This document shows positions 16,407 through 25,297 of a stretch of DNA of 45,073 nt, in pieces. The notes beneath the pieces were generated by a model. That model was not told where the DNA came from. It saw only the letters and a program-made list of their open reading frames with translations, and made no database searches. Origin of the DNA: an uncultured Sulfitobacter sp. (GTDB lineage Bacteria; Pseudomonadota; Alphaproteobacteria; Rhodobacterales; Rhodobacteraceae). The translations under genes and the position numbers were made by a program. Where the stretch lies: assembly GCF_947500075.1 (NCBI RefSeq), contig NZ_CANMQS010000015.1, positions 1 to 45,073 of the forward strand, read 5' to 3'. The stretch's first letter is position 1; each line of letters begins with the position of its first letter.

Positions 16407-18083
16407 ATGACCCCAGACATCATCATCCACAACGGCGCGCTTGTGACCTTCGATGACAACACTCCGGAGGCGCAGGCGCTGGCGGTTGCGGGGGGCAAGA
16501 TCACTGCCGTGGGAGAAGATGCGGGCATTCTTGCGCTGGCAGGGCCGCAGACCCGGATCGTAGACGCAAAGGGCGGGACGGTTCTGCCCGGTTTCATCGA
16601 CAGCCATGTGCATCTGTTCGGCGGCGCGGTCGAACTGGCCTGTCCGAACCTCTACGGCGTCAGCGGTCTGGACGCGATGAAAGCGGTGATCCTGCCTTTT
16701 GCCCAAGCCAACCCGGACGACCTGATGATTTTCTGCGTGATGGCGGATTATGACATTCTGGGCACGGGAAAGATGCTGACCCGGCACGATCTGGATGCCA
16801 TTCTGCCGGATCGTCCGCTGGCGATGTTCTCGCCTGATCACCACACCATCTGGGCCAACACGCCTGCGTTGGAGACGGCGGGCCTGTTGCAGGGGGCGCA
16901 GGTCGATGCGGGATCCGAGATCGTGATGGGCGCGGATGGCCTTGCCGCAGGCGCGTTGCTGGAACCGGGGGCCTATGCGCCGGTGCTGGAACTGACCCGC
17001 CATGGTGGGCGGGAGATGCTGGGGCTGACCACGGGCAAGGACCCGGTGCCGCCCGCCACGCCTGCGCAGCGGGAGATGGACAAGGACGTGATCGAACGCG
17101 GGCTGTTGCATTGCGCGGCACAGGGCATCACCGGGCTGCATCTGATGGATGGGAACACCTACCAGCTGGAGCTGTTGACGGAGCTTGAGCAGGAGGGGCG
17201 GCTGGCCTGTCGCTGCAATGTGCCGTTTCACATGAAAGGGGTTGATCCGCTGGACCGGCTGACGGCCGAGGCCCCGGTGATGCGTGATCGGTTTCAGGGC
17301 GACATGGTGCGCTGTTCCCACGTGAAGATGTTCATCGACGGGGTGATCGAAAGCGGCACGGCCCTGATGCTGGAACCCTATCCCGGCGAGATGGGGCAGG
17401 GCGGCAATGCAGGGGATGAGGTGTTCACGCAGGATCACTTTGTGGCGTGTTGCGTGGAAGCCGACAGGCTGGGCTTTCAGATTGCGGTGCATGCCATTGG
17501 CGACGCGGGCGTGCGGCGCACGATTGACGCCTTTGAAGCCGCACAATCCGCCAATGGTCCCCGCGACAGCCGCCACCGGATCGAACATCTGGAGGTGATG
17601 CATGTGGATGACATTCCGCGTCTGGCCGCGCTTGGCATTGTCGCTTCGATCCAGCCGGGGCACGCGCCGATGGGGCATATCTTTCCCCCCACGGGGGTCA
17701 GCAACTATCTGCATCCGCACCAGTTGGCGGGGGCCTATGCCTGGCAGACGATTCGGGAGACCGGGGCGCGGGTGGTGTTCTCAACCGATTGGCCGGTGAT
17801 TCCGGTGGATGTGATGGACAACATCAAAGCCGCGGTTGCGCCGCTGGATCTGGGGGAGGGGTGGATTGATCAATCCCAGAGCCTGATGGACACGCTGGCC
17901 AGCTACACCCGCGACAATGCCTGGGTGGCGTTTGAAGAAGATCAGGGCGGACGATTGCAGGTGGGAATGCGCGCGGATATCGCTGTGATGAGCGATGATC
18001 TGACGACGCTTGCACCGGCGGACGTGACAGAGGCCCGCGCGGTGCTGACGGTTTGTGCAGGTCGCGTGACGTTCGAGCGGTAG
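16407..18083 (+). CDS. YtcJ-type amidohydrolase
   Basis: A 558-residue metal-dependent amidohydrolase of the YtcJ group. Motifs: N-terminal beta sandwich DIIIHNGALVTFDDNTPEAQ, metal motif GFIDSHVHLFGGAVEL, the middle strand VKMFIDGVIESGTA, then HAIGDAGVRRTIDAFE, SRHRIEHLEV and FSTDWPVIPVD. The group hydrolyses amide or related bonds of varied small molecules. The start ATG 16407 has GGAG nine bases upstream and is preferred to ATG 16395. It ends two bases from the convergent exporter gene. The preceding 70 bp shows no clear promoter. Confidence 0.88.
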   Translation: MTPDIIIHNGALVTFDDNTPEAQALAVAGGKITAVGEDAGILALAGPQTRIVDAKGGTVLPGFIDSHVHLFGGAVELACPNLYGVSGLDAMKAVILPFAQANPDDLMIFCVMADYDILGTGKMLTRHDLDAILPDRPLAMFSPDHHTIWANTPALETAGLLQGAQVDAGSEIVMGADGLAAGALLEPGAYAPVLELTRHGGREMLGLTTGKDPVPPATPAQREMDKDVIERGLLHCAAQGITGLHLMDGNTYQLELLTELEQEGRLACRCNVPFHMKGVDPLDRLTAEAPVMRDRFQGDMVRCSHVKMFIDGVIESGTALMLEPYPGEMGQGGNAGDEVFTQDHFVACCVEADRLGFQIAVHAIGDAGVRRTIDAFEAAQSANGPRDSRHRIEHLEVMHVDDIPRLAALGIVASIQPGHAPMGHIFPPTGVSNYLHPHQLAGAYAWQTIRETGARVVFSTDWPVIPVDVMDNIKAAVAPLDLGEGWIDQSQSLMDTLASYTRDNAWVAFEEDQGGRLQVGMRADIAVMSDDLTTLAPADVTEARAVLTVCAGRVTFER

Positions 18084-18084
18084 A

Positions 18085-19275
18085 TCAGGCCTGCTGCACC
18101 CGCCGCAGCCGCGCCGCCCAGAGGGCAAGGCACAGCCCGGCCCCCGAGGAGGCGAGCATGAGCCCCAACAGGGTTGCCCCTCCGTCAACCTCTGGCACAA
18201 TCACCCCCGTCAGCGCGGTCAGCACCGCACCTCCCGCCACGATCAACGCGCCGCTGATCCCGGCGGCACTGCCGGACAGATCGGGCCGGACGGACATGGC
18301 ACCGGTACTGCTGCCGGGCATCGTGATCCCGTTGCCCAGCCCCACGAAGACCGTGCTGGCAAAGAACAACGCAGGCGATTGAACGCCAAGGGTCAGAAGC
18401 ACAAGGCCCGCCGCCAGCCCGCTGCATGCCACGATGCGGCCTGCCAGCATCATTGTCGTCAGTTCATACCGCGCGCCGTACCGCCCGGACAAAAACCCGC
18501 CAACCATGAACCCCACTGTGATGGTGCCGATGTAGACGCCCAGTTCCGCTGTTGTGACGCCGAATTGCGACAGGGCAACAAGGGGCGCACCGGTCAGGAA
18601 GATGTAGAACGCCCCGACAGAGAATGCCCCGCAGAGCGAGAACGCCCAGAAGAGCGGCTCTGACAACAGCGCGCCTGCCTTGAGGGGTGGTGCATCGGTG
18701 CCGGGGGAGGTGTCGGGTCTGGTCTCCCCCAGATCGATCCAGCAGAGCGCGAACAGGATAAACCCCGAGACGGTGTAGAACACAAAGATTGCCCGCCAGC
18801 CGAAGGCGGTGTCGAGCAGACCGCCCAACATAGGCCCTAACATGGGCGCAATGGCCATCGACATCCCGATATAGCCGATCAGGCTGACGGCCTCCCGTTC
18901 GGTTCTGGTGTCGCGGACAATCGCCATGGACAGTGTGTATCCAGCCGTCATGCCGCCCTGAAACACCCGGAAGAACAGGAAGGTTTCAATATCCTGCGCC
19001 AGCACGCAGCCAGCAGACGCGCAGGCGAAGATGAACACCGCCACCAGCAGCACCGGCCGCCGCCCGATCCGGTCCGACAGCGGCCCGATGACCAGTTGAA
19101 TGACCGCCGTCACCGCGAGCGAGGCAGAGACGGCAAGGCTGACCATGGCATAATCAGTGGCCAGATCATTGGCGATATTGGCCAAGGACGGCATGAACAT
19201 GTTCAGCGACAGGGGCGAAAAGCCGGTCAGCAGGATCAACGTCAGCAGATGGGGAGGTGTGGCGGGTTTGGTCAT
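18085..19275 (-). CDS. Bcr/CflA-family MFS drug exporter
   Basis: A 396-residue membrane protein of the major facilitator superfamily, Bcr/CflA type (12 helices, drug:proton antiport). Visible segments: LILLTGFSPLSLNMFMPSLA in helix 1, IGPLSDRIGRRPVLL (the loop 2-3 motif), CVLAQDIETFLFFRVFQGG, and MLGPMLGGLLDTAFGWRAIF (helix 5). The start at 19275 is chosen because the longer frame to 19317 reads through a terminator hairpin. The gene sits behind a 15-codon leader ORF and terminator, a layout typical of antibiotic-induced attenuation. Confidence 0.92.
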   Translation of the reverse strand: MTKPATPPHLLTLILLTGFSPLSLNMFMPSLANIANDLATDYAMVSLAVSASLAVTAVIQLVIGPLSDRIGRRPVLLVAVFIFACASAGCVLAQDIETFLFFRVFQGGMTAGYTLSMAIVRDTRTEREAVSLIGYIGMSMAIAPMLGPMLGGLLDTAFGWRAIFVFYTVSGFILFALCWIDLGETRPDTSPGTDAPPLKAGALLSEPLFWAFSLCGAFSVGAFYIFLTGAPLVALSQFGVTTAELGVYIGTITVGFMVGGFLSGRYGARYELTTMMLAGRIVACSGLAAGLVLLTLGVQSPALFFASTVFVGLGNGITMPGSSTGAMSVRPDLSGSAAGISGALIVAGGAVLTALTGVIVPEVDGGATLLGLMLASSGAGLCLALWAARLRRVQQA

Positions 19276-19298
19276 TTGGGAAAGGCCTGCGGTAGAAA

Positions 19299-19327
19299 CA
19301 AAAAAGCCCCCGAACAATGTCGGGGGC
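19299..19327 (-). terminator. Attenuator-type terminator between leader peptide and MFS gene
   Basis: An 8-bp perfect stem (19306-19313 with 19320-19327; GCCCCCGA/TCGGGGGC) with a 6-base loop is followed on the minus strand by TTTTTTGTTT. It stands 24 bp upstream of the exporter start and directly after the leader ORF. A second stem (19328-19333 with 19360-19365, GCATGG/CCATGC, extendable by two pairs after a bulge) abuts it and overlaps leader codons 11-14. Confidence 0.85.
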
Positions 19328-19351
19328 GCATGGGTCGGGATATGGAACCCC

Positions 19352-19399
19352 TTAACGGACCATGCACCTGTTGCCTGCGACGACGAAAGTCAGTTTCAT
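19352..19399 (-). CDS. 15-residue leader peptide upstream of the exporter
   Basis: A short ORF reads MKLTFVVAGNRCMVR and stops with TAA. It has a strong ribosome site (CAGGAGAGTGAA before the ATG). It ends 25 bases before a strong terminator that precedes the MFS exporter gene. Ribosome stalling on such leaders controls several resistance genes (for example cmlA and erm types). The peptide is not rich in one amino acid, so stalling by a drug is more likely than amino-acid sensing (inference). Weak promoter elements lie upstream at 19442-19447 (TTGCGC on the minus strand) and 19419-19424 (TAGGTT), 17 bp apart. Confidence 0.7.
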   Translation of the reverse strand: MKLTFVVAGNRCMVR

Positions 19400-19479
19400 T
19401 TCACTCTCCTGTTGGGGGAACCTACGGGCAGATTTGTTTCTGCGCAACAGGCAAGACTGCTGCGCTGTTGAGTAAGAGG

Positions 19480-19506
19480 GCAGCCTGCCAACGCGCGGCA
19501 GGCTGC
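19480..19506 (-). terminator. Terminator after the flavin monooxygenase gene
   Basis: A perfect 10-bp stem (GCAGCCTGCC with GGCAGGCTGC) and 7-base loop lie ten bases after the stop at 19516. On the minus strand the tail is CCTCTTACTC, which is only partly T-rich, so termination may be incomplete. Confidence 0.55.
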
Positions 19507-19515
19507 ACCGATGCT

Positions 19516-21315
19516 TCAGCTTGTATGATGCACTTCTTGCAAGCCGTAGACAGGGGTGTCGATCCCCTCCATCCGCGCCTTGAGTTGCAGGGACAGAAAC
19601 TGCGAGTAGTGCCGCGACTGGTGCAGGTTGCCGCCGTGGAACCACAGGTTCTGCTGCTGCGTGGGTTTCCACATGTTGCGCTGTTCACCTTCCCACGGGC
19701 CGGGGTCCTTGGGCGTGTCTGACCCCAGACCCCAGACCTTGCCCACCTTGTCGGCCGTTTCCTGATCCACCAGATCCGCGACCCAGCCGTTCATGGAGCC
19801 ATAGCCCGTGGCATAGACAATCACATCCGCCTCCAGCTTGGTGCCGTCGTCCAGCACCACACCGTCTTCGACCACTTCGGTGACCTGCCCGTGGGCGAGC
19901 TTGATCTCTCCGTCAATGATCAGCTGGCTGGCGCCCACGTCGATGTAATACCCCGACCCGCGGCGCAGGTATTTCATGAACAAGCCCGATCCATCCGCGC
20001 CCCAATCGAGCTTGAACCCGGCGTTCTCCAACCCCTTGTAAAAGTCCGCATCAACCTCGGCGATTTTCTCATACACCGGGATCTGGAATTCATGCAGGAT
20101 CGCGTAGGGCAGGGAGGCGAAGATCATGTCGGCCTTGTTGGTCGTCATGCCTGCTGCCACGGCGCGTTCGGAATAGAGATCGCCCAGCCCGTGTTCCATC
20201 AACGGCTCGGACCGCACGATATGGGTGGAGGAACGTTGGACCATCGTCACATCCGCGCCGCCTTCCCACAGGGCTGCACAGATGTCGTGGGCCGAATTGT
20301 TGGAGCCGACGACCACTGCTTTCTTACCTTTGTAGGCATCGGGGCCGGGGTGTTGTGAACTGTGGTGCTGATCGCCTTTGAATCTGTCCATGCCGGGGAA
20401 GCTGGGCAAGTTGGGCTTTGCGGACATACCCGTGGCAAAGATGACATGGGTGGGGTTCAACGTCATGGCGGTGCCGTCACGGTCAATGTCGACGGTCCAA
20501 GTGCCTGCGGCTTCATCAAAGCTGGCCTTCTTGCAGGTCGTCTTGGTCCAGTAGTTCAGCTCCATCACGCGGGTGTACATTTCCAGCCAATCGCCCAGCT
20601 TGTCCTTGGGGGCAAACACCGGCCAGTTCGGCGGGAAGGGCAGATAGGGCAAGTGGTCGTACCACACCGGGTCATGCAGGCAGAGCGATTTGTAGCGGTT
20701 GCGCCAGCTGTCACCGGCCCGTTCGTTCTTCTCAACAATGATCGTGGGCACGCCCAACTGCCGCAGACGCGCGCCCAGTGCGATGCCGCCCTGACCGCCG
20801 CCAATGATCAGGCAATAGGGTTGGTCGGTGATGCCGAGGGTGGCCAGCTCATGCTCGCGTTCTTCTTTCCACGTCTTGTGATCCTTTGCCGCGCCATGAT
20901 GGGCGCCGAGGGGGCGTTCATTGCCCAAAGGTTCCTCATGCCCTTTGAGTTCCACCATGGAGGTCAGCAGCGTCCAGATCTTGCCGTCGCGCAGACGGAC
21001 GAGGCCATAGCCGCGTGCGACGCCTGTCTCGAAACTGATCCAGGCGGTGGTGATTCCGTCTTCCTCTGTCGCCGTCTCCCCTTCGGCGATGGCCCAGCCT
21101 GTGGGGGCGGTTGAGGTCAGCTGGCTTTTCAGCATGTCGGCCACTTGGTCAGGGCCTTCCATCGTCTTGATATTCCACGTGAAGGTGACCAGATCGCGCC
21201 AGTAACAATCATCGGTAAACATCGCGCGCGCGGCGTCGATATCGCCTGCCTCAAGCGCCTGACCGAAGCTGTCCAGAAACGCCTGACACTGATCGTGTGT
21301 CGAAGAATCGAGCAT
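19516..21315 (-). CDS. NTF2-like / flavin-containing monooxygenase fusion
   Basis: A 599-residue protein with an N-terminal SnoaL/NTF2-like domain (about residues 1-130; FLDSFGQALEAGDIDAARAM and FTDDCYWRDLVTFTW). It is followed by a flavin-dependent monooxygenase: FAD site IIGGGQGGIALGARLRQLG near residue 172, then DSWRNRYKSLCLHDPVWYDH, the family motif region FKGDQHHSSQHP, and NADPH site AVVVGSNNSAHDICAALWEG. Such fusions are common in proteobacteria and act as Baeyer-Villiger or N-hydroxylating type enzymes of unknown substrate. Start 21315 has GGGAGGA upstream; the frame remains open to 21558 but lacks a family-like sequence there. About 286 bp beyond the start (21316-21601) show nothing recognisable. 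Confidence 0.87.
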   Translation of the reverse strand: MLDSSTHDQCQAFLDSFGQALEAGDIDAARAMFTDDCYWRDLVTFTWNIKTMEGPDQVADMLKSQLTSTAPTGWAIAEGETATEEDGITTAWISFETGVARGYGLVRLRDGKIWTLLTSMVELKGHEEPLGNERPLGAHHGAAKDHKTWKEEREHELATLGITDQPYCLIIGGGQGGIALGARLRQLGVPTIIVEKNERAGDSWRNRYKSLCLHDPVWYDHLPYLPFPPNWPVFAPKDKLGDWLEMYTRVMELNYWTKTTCKKASFDEAAGTWTVDIDRDGTAMTLNPTHVIFATGMSAKPNLPSFPGMDRFKGDQHHSSQHPGPDAYKGKKAVVVGSNNSAHDICAALWEGGADVTMVQRSSTHIVRSEPLMEHGLGDLYSERAVAAGMTTNKADMIFASLPYAILHEFQIPVYEKIAEVDADFYKGLENAGFKLDWGADGSGLFMKYLRRGSGYYIDVGASQLIIDGEIKLAHGQVTEVVEDGVVLDDGTKLEADVIVYATGYGSMNGWVADLVDQETADKVGKVWGLGSDTPKDPGPWEGEQRNMWKPTQQQNLWFHGGNLHQSRHYSQFLSLQLKARMEGIDTPVYGLQEVHHTS

Positions 21316-21601
21316 GTAGTGTCCTCCCAAAGTCTCTACCCGGCCAAGTCTGCGAGGCGGGAGGACATCGGGCAACGACAAAGTGACGTAAGGGCAGGCA
21401 ATTTTCCGCCAGTCGGGGTGCTGTGTTGGCGGCGCGGCGCAGGATTGGTCGGGTGCGGTGGTTTGTTTTGAAGCCACGCGCGGGCAGGAGTGGCGACTTT
21501 GGGCCGCTCTCGACGCCGAAGGTATCGCGATGCGGCAATGGCCACTTGCCCTCGTCAAATCAGGGCAAGACTGAACGCCTCATCCTACAGTTGCCACCGG
21601 C

Positions 21602-22897
21602 CTAGTCGATATCGCCCACAACGCGCACCCGGACCCGGCGAGAGCCTCCGGGCAGGTATGCAATAGGCAGATCTTCAACCTCAATTGTCTTGATGCTTCC
21701 AACACAGGCTCCAGCCTCGGCTGCGCGGCACCGGGCGATAGCCTCGGCCTCCGCAAGCGCGGCATCACGGGACAGCCCGCTAAAAACCTGGTCGACCTCG
21801 CCCGACACCTGCGCCATCGCGGCACCGATTGCATTTGCGACCCCGGCTTGTTCCATGCGGTGAACCTTACCTACACCGGCAAGCGTATCCGGGATCAAGA
21901 AAGAACCACCACCAACTGCAATCAGATCAACAGGCGCAGACGATGTTTTCATGCGGTCTATGCTGTCTTCCAACATCGCAATCATCCGTTGCAGAAGACC
22001 GTTCACCTGTGCTCCATCAAGATGACGAACACGGCTCTTGTCACCGATGTCGGCGCGCCCCGCAGCAACGAGAAGATCGGTTGCAGTTAACGTGTCTCCA
22101 CCAAACACCAGCGCCGCGCTGCTGATGCGGTAGCCAACGCTGCGCGGGCCAATCCTGCCGCGCTCTACATCCACGATCGAACCGCCGCCCAAACCAATCG
22201 GGAGCAGGTCCGGCATGCGAAACAGCGTTCTGACGCCACCAACTTCAACGATATTATTCGCTTCGCGGGGAAAGCCATTCACAAGGCATCCAATGTCGGT
22301 GGTCGTCCCGCCGACATCAGCAACCATCGCATCTTCGAGCCCCGTCAGGAACGCCGCCCCCCGCATCGAGTTCGTTGGTCCGGAAGCAAAAGAAAACACC
22401 GGGCTCTTTGCGGCGACTTCCGCCATCACGACCGTTCCGTCGTTTTGCGTCAAATAGAACGGGGCATCTATGCCGGCTTGCTCCAAGGCGGAGCCGAAGG
22501 CATCGACGGTCTTTCGCCCAATGCTTTGCAAAGAGGCATTCAGCATCGCTACGTTTTCGCGCTCAAGCAATCCAATCCGGCCGAGTGTGTGAGACAGAGT
22601 TATCTGAACATCGGGCACAACGGACCTGATTATTTCGGCCGCTTCCAGCTCACACTCCGACGTCAAAGGTGAAAACAGCGCGTTGACCGCAACGCTACGG
22701 ATGCCAGCCTCCGCGATCTGATGGGCCGCACCGTTTTTCAAATGACTGGCCTGATCGAGCACGCCTTTCGTGGCGCTGACAACGCCACTCATCACATCGG
22801 ACGTCGTTGGGACTTTTATCGAGGCCAGGATTTTTTCACCGTCAATCGGAACTGCGTCCGTGTTGGTTCCGCCGACGTCGATGCCAATACGTTTCAT
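21602..22897 (-). CDS. Hydantoinase/oxoprolinase (HyuA-like) family protein
   Basis: A 431-residue protein with the family N-terminus RIGIDVGGTNTDAVPIDGEK and the phosphate-binding type motifs MVADVGGTTTDIGCLVNGFP and ITLSHTLGRIGLLERENVAM. C-terminal segments include PVDLIAVGGGSFLIPD and MEQAGVANAIGAAMAQVSGE. It is shorter than classical HyuA (about 700 residues) and belongs to the group paired with DUF917 proteins. The fold is ASKHA-type and uses ATP to open cyclic amides such as hydantoins or 5-oxoproline. Its ATG overlaps the stop of the DUF917 gene (ATGA), so the pair are coupled. Exact substrate unknown. Confidence 0.88.
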   Translation of the reverse strand: MKRIGIDVGGTNTDAVPIDGEKILASIKVPTTSDVMSGVVSATKGVLDQASHLKNGAAHQIAEAGIRSVAVNALFSPLTSECELEAAEIIRSVVPDVQITLSHTLGRIGLLERENVAMLNASLQSIGRKTVDAFGSALEQAGIDAPFYLTQNDGTVVMAEVAAKSPVFSFASGPTNSMRGAAFLTGLEDAMVADVGGTTTDIGCLVNGFPREANNIVEVGGVRTLFRMPDLLPIGLGGGSIVDVERGRIGPRSVGYRISSAALVFGGDTLTATDLLVAAGRADIGDKSRVRHLDGAQVNGLLQRMIAMLEDSIDRMKTSSAPVDLIAVGGGSFLIPDTLAGVGKVHRMEQAGVANAIGAAMAQVSGEVDQVFSGLSRDAALAEAEAIARCRAAEAGACVGSIKTIEVEDLPIAYLPGGSRRVRVRVVGDID

Positions 22898-23973
22898 ATC
22901 GCAAATACCGATCTGTAATCAAAGTCATAGCCGAAAGTGCGAGGGCCGACATTCAAGAGGCCCCGCTCAGTTCTCAAGATCTCTGGTGAGGGCAAAGCGA
23001 TCACTGTCACACGCTGCCCATAGCGCACGGTCTCGGTTCCAATTGCATCTCCACTGTCGGTGTCCAGCAGGCAAATGAGATGAGGGGTCATCGCAATCGG
23101 TTCCTCATTGCGGCGCGCAACGAGCCATTCGTTCTGAAACTCCAGCACAAGGTCTTCCCCTTGGTCGTTTCCGAGGCCGGACACCTTTGCCTTGCCCCTG
23201 AGAAACCCACCCGTGGCGACCCGATCAACATCGGTAATCTTGCCGACGAAAAGGGTCTTGCCGCCCTCCAGTTCCAGGATCGCCTGAACCGGGTCGTTGT
23301 GATTGCGCCGCGCTTCGAGCACGGTTTGGCCAATGCGGGTAGCTTGGGTCACGGTATGGAGGATTCCCCACTCCTTAACTTCGGCACCGGTGCGCGGGGC
23401 CTTGCAGGTTGATGCGACAGAGCCGACCTCAGTTGTGATTGTTCGCGATATGCGCTCCATCCAGATCCAGGATGGAACCTTTGAGACAATGGATTCGTTG
23501 TCACGGCAATCGACCAAACTGAGCGGATACATCTTCAGGTTCCCGATCGCGAAGCTGGTGTTCTGAGCTTCCGGATAGGCGCGTCCCATGGCATCCGCAT
23601 CGACCACGGGGAGATCCAGAAGCGCGGCAGCCAGGTAGGGAGACAGCACATTGCCGCCGCCGATTTCGACCGCCATGATCGCAGTGAATTTCTGACCGAT
23701 GAACTCTTCCATCAAGCAAACCGCACGGGCGAGCGTCGCGGGATCTATCAACCTCTCCTGCCCGACGAGCGGCGCGCCCATCTGCGACACAACCGCCACC
23801 AGATCGTCGTCGCGCAGGTCTTCAGGTTGGATGAGCCTACAGGTTTTACCCTGTTTGTAGAGGTTTGTGAGATTAAGCTGCGCGAGGTAAGGACTGCCGC
23901 CGCCCCCAGTCCCAAGGATCCACGCTCCAATAGCAAGGGCGTCGATACTCTCTATTGGGAATTCCCGCTCCAT
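22894..23973 (-). CDS. DUF917 family protein (partner of HyuA-like)
   Basis: A 359-residue DUF917 protein. The N-terminal motif ALAIGAWILGTGGGGSPYLA and the later VAVEIGGGNVLSPYLAAALL, VVDADAMGRAYPEAQ and GFLRGKAKVSGLGNDQGEDL are typical. DUF917 proteins are encoded beside HyuA-like ATPases and are thought to act with them on cyclic amides, but biochemical proof is limited. The gene is divergent from an AroM-LuxR regulator; a 199-bp promoter region separates them. Confidence 0.88.
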   Translation of the reverse strand: MEREFPIESIDALAIGAWILGTGGGGSPYLAQLNLTNLYKQGKTCRLIQPEDLRDDDLVAVVSQMGAPLVGQERLIDPATLARAVCLMEEFIGQKFTAIMAVEIGGGNVLSPYLAAALLDLPVVDADAMGRAYPEAQNTSFAIGNLKMYPLSLVDCRDNESIVSKVPSWIWMERISRTITTEVGSVASTCKAPRTGAEVKEWGILHTVTQATRIGQTVLEARRNHNDPVQAILELEGGKTLFVGKITDVDRVATGGFLRGKAKVSGLGNDQGEDLVLEFQNEWLVARRNEEPIAMTPHLICLLDTDSGDAIGTETVRYGQRVTVIALPSPEILRTERGLLNVGPRTFGYDFDYRSVFAI

Positions 23974-24026
23974 ATGTTCCTCCGCCTGATTGGGGTGACC
24001 GTATCGCAGCGGGTATTCTGTGTGTA

Positions 24027-24042
24027 TAAGGGTTAGCCCTTA
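24027..24042. promoter_or_regulatory. Inverted repeat in the DUF917 / AroM-LuxR divergent promoter
   Basis: TAAGGG, four bases, CCCTTA forms a perfect 6-bp-arm inverted repeat 54 bp upstream of the DUF917 start and 131 bp upstream of the regulator. It is a plausible operator for the LuxR-type regulator next door, but only one copy was found. Confidence 0.4.
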
Positions 24043-24172
24043 GTGTCGCCTAATTCCCTTGCCCGCCGCTGGTCACTATGAAGGTTGACAAATACTTGTT
24101 CCGAAAGTCAGCGTGCGGTGGCTTCGGTGCGCCCTACATCATGCCCGCGCTTTTGAGTGAGAGCCTATAACA

Positions 24173-25081
24173 GTGTCCAAAACTCGCATCCTTTTTGTCA
24201 CGATTGGCCAGTCTCCGCGACCGGGTTTGCTGGCCGCGCTGACCGAAAGCCTGGCAAAGCCTGCGAAGATCACCGAGATCGGACTGCTTGACGGATTGAG
24301 TGGCTCGGAGATCGAAGACTTGCAGGCAAAACCGGACGAGCCTGCGGTTACCGCGCGCCTGGCGGGCGGCGTATGGCTCTCGCTGTCTCGACGCAAGATA
24401 GGCAACCGTGCGAATGCGAAGGTCGCCGCAGTGGGCGGAGGAGATTTTGATCTCGTTGTTCTCATGTCGACCGGAATTTTTCGTGACCTGGAAAGCACTT
24501 GTCCGACAGTCAATGCACAACGCGCGCTGGAATCTGCGGTTATCTCGGTTGCGGCGCAGAGCGACACCGTCGGTATGATCTATCCATTGGCGCAACAGGC
24601 CTTGGCCCCCGATATTCCATCGATCTCGCTGTTTGAGACCGTCTCTAGACATGCAGCCCATTCAAACACTGACCAATTGAAAAAGGCGGCACGGGCCCTC
24701 AAGGATTGCTCCTATGTCGTTTTGAATTCTGTTGGCTACACAGAGGATGACCGGCGCGCGGTTTCCGAAACGACCGGGCGGCCAGTGATCCTGCCGCGTC
24801 GGATTGTGACCAACTCGATTCGCTTGATCCTGAGCAGCTTGGTCTCTGCGCCCGTGGCCGAATTGTCGGGTGAACTTCGTGCAAAGCTTGAAGATCTGAC
24901 AAACAGAGAGCGTCAAGTCCTGTCCCTTGTTTGTGAAGGCCTCACGAACAAGGAGATCGCACGTCAACTTAGCATCAGCCACAAGACCGTCGAAATCCAT
25001 CGCTCGAATGTTCTTAGAAAAATGGGAGCGCCATCATCGGGAGCACTCATACGGCAAATGGTCCAGGCGGGCTTCGCTTAA
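24173..25081 (+). CDS. AroM-domain / LuxR-type DNA-binding fusion regulator
   Basis: A 302-residue fusion. Residues 1 to about 225 are an AroM domain (ILFVTIGQSPRPGLLAALTE, EIGLLDGLSGSEIEDLQA, DFDLVVLMSTGIFRDL, SYVVLNSVGYTEDDRRAVSE). AroM belongs to the Asp/Glu-racemase-like fold and usually stands alone at about 225 residues. Residues 235-300 are a GerE/LuxR helix-turn-helix: LTNRERQVLSLVCEGLTNKE followed by IARQLSISHKTVEIHRSNVL. The AroM part may be the ligand sensor for a hydantoin or amino-acid-like compound handled by the divergent DUF917-HyuA pair (inference). Start is GTG 24173; an upstream ATG frame hits a stop just before it. Confidence 0.85.
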   Translation: MSKTRILFVTIGQSPRPGLLAALTESLAKPAKITEIGLLDGLSGSEIEDLQAKPDEPAVTARLAGGVWLSLSRRKIGNRANAKVAAVGGGDFDLVVLMSTGIFRDLESTCPTVNAQRALESAVISVAAQSDTVGMIYPLAQQALAPDIPSISLFETVSRHAAHSNTDQLKKAARALKDCSYVVLNSVGYTEDDRRAVSETTGRPVILPRRIVTNSIRLILSSLVSAPVAELSGELRAKLEDLTNRERQVLSLVCEGLTNKEIARQLSISHKTVEIHRSNVLRKMGAPSSGALIRQMVQAGFA

Positions 25082-25159
25082 CCCACTAGGTGTTTACCCG
25101 TATTGCGCAAACAGTGAGCGGCCATAGCATGGTGAGCAACGTGTTTCACTGGACTCAAG

Positions 25160-25297
25160 ATGGCCGTATCCCAAAAACCACTCGTTATTCAGAACAAGTG
25201 CATTGAGGTTTATTCCGACGTCAGTGGCACCGAATTGGCCCTTTGCACGCCCTTCATGAATGGTGAAACCCTCCTTTGGCTTGGAGGGAAGACATGA
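25160..25297 (+). pseudogene. Possible PotA-like ABC ATPase remnant
   Basis: A 45-codon ORF starts MAVSQKPLVIQN and ends in GETLLWLGGKT. This resembles the first strand of a polyamine-type ABC ATPase and a shortened Walker A region (GEFVTLLGPSGCGKT in intact proteins), with most of the protein missing. Its stop overlaps the ATG of the next remnant, as in an intact transporter operon. It stands downstream of the AroM-LuxR gene on the same strand. The reading is short and the assignment is tentative. Confidence 0.35.

Noticed and set aside
19276..19317. N-terminal extension of the MFS exporter
   Set aside because: It would be encoded by a terminator hairpin and its T tract.
21316..21558. N-terminal extension of the flavin monooxygenase
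   Set aside because: The extension has no family-like sequence, and a strong ribosome site precedes ATG 21315.
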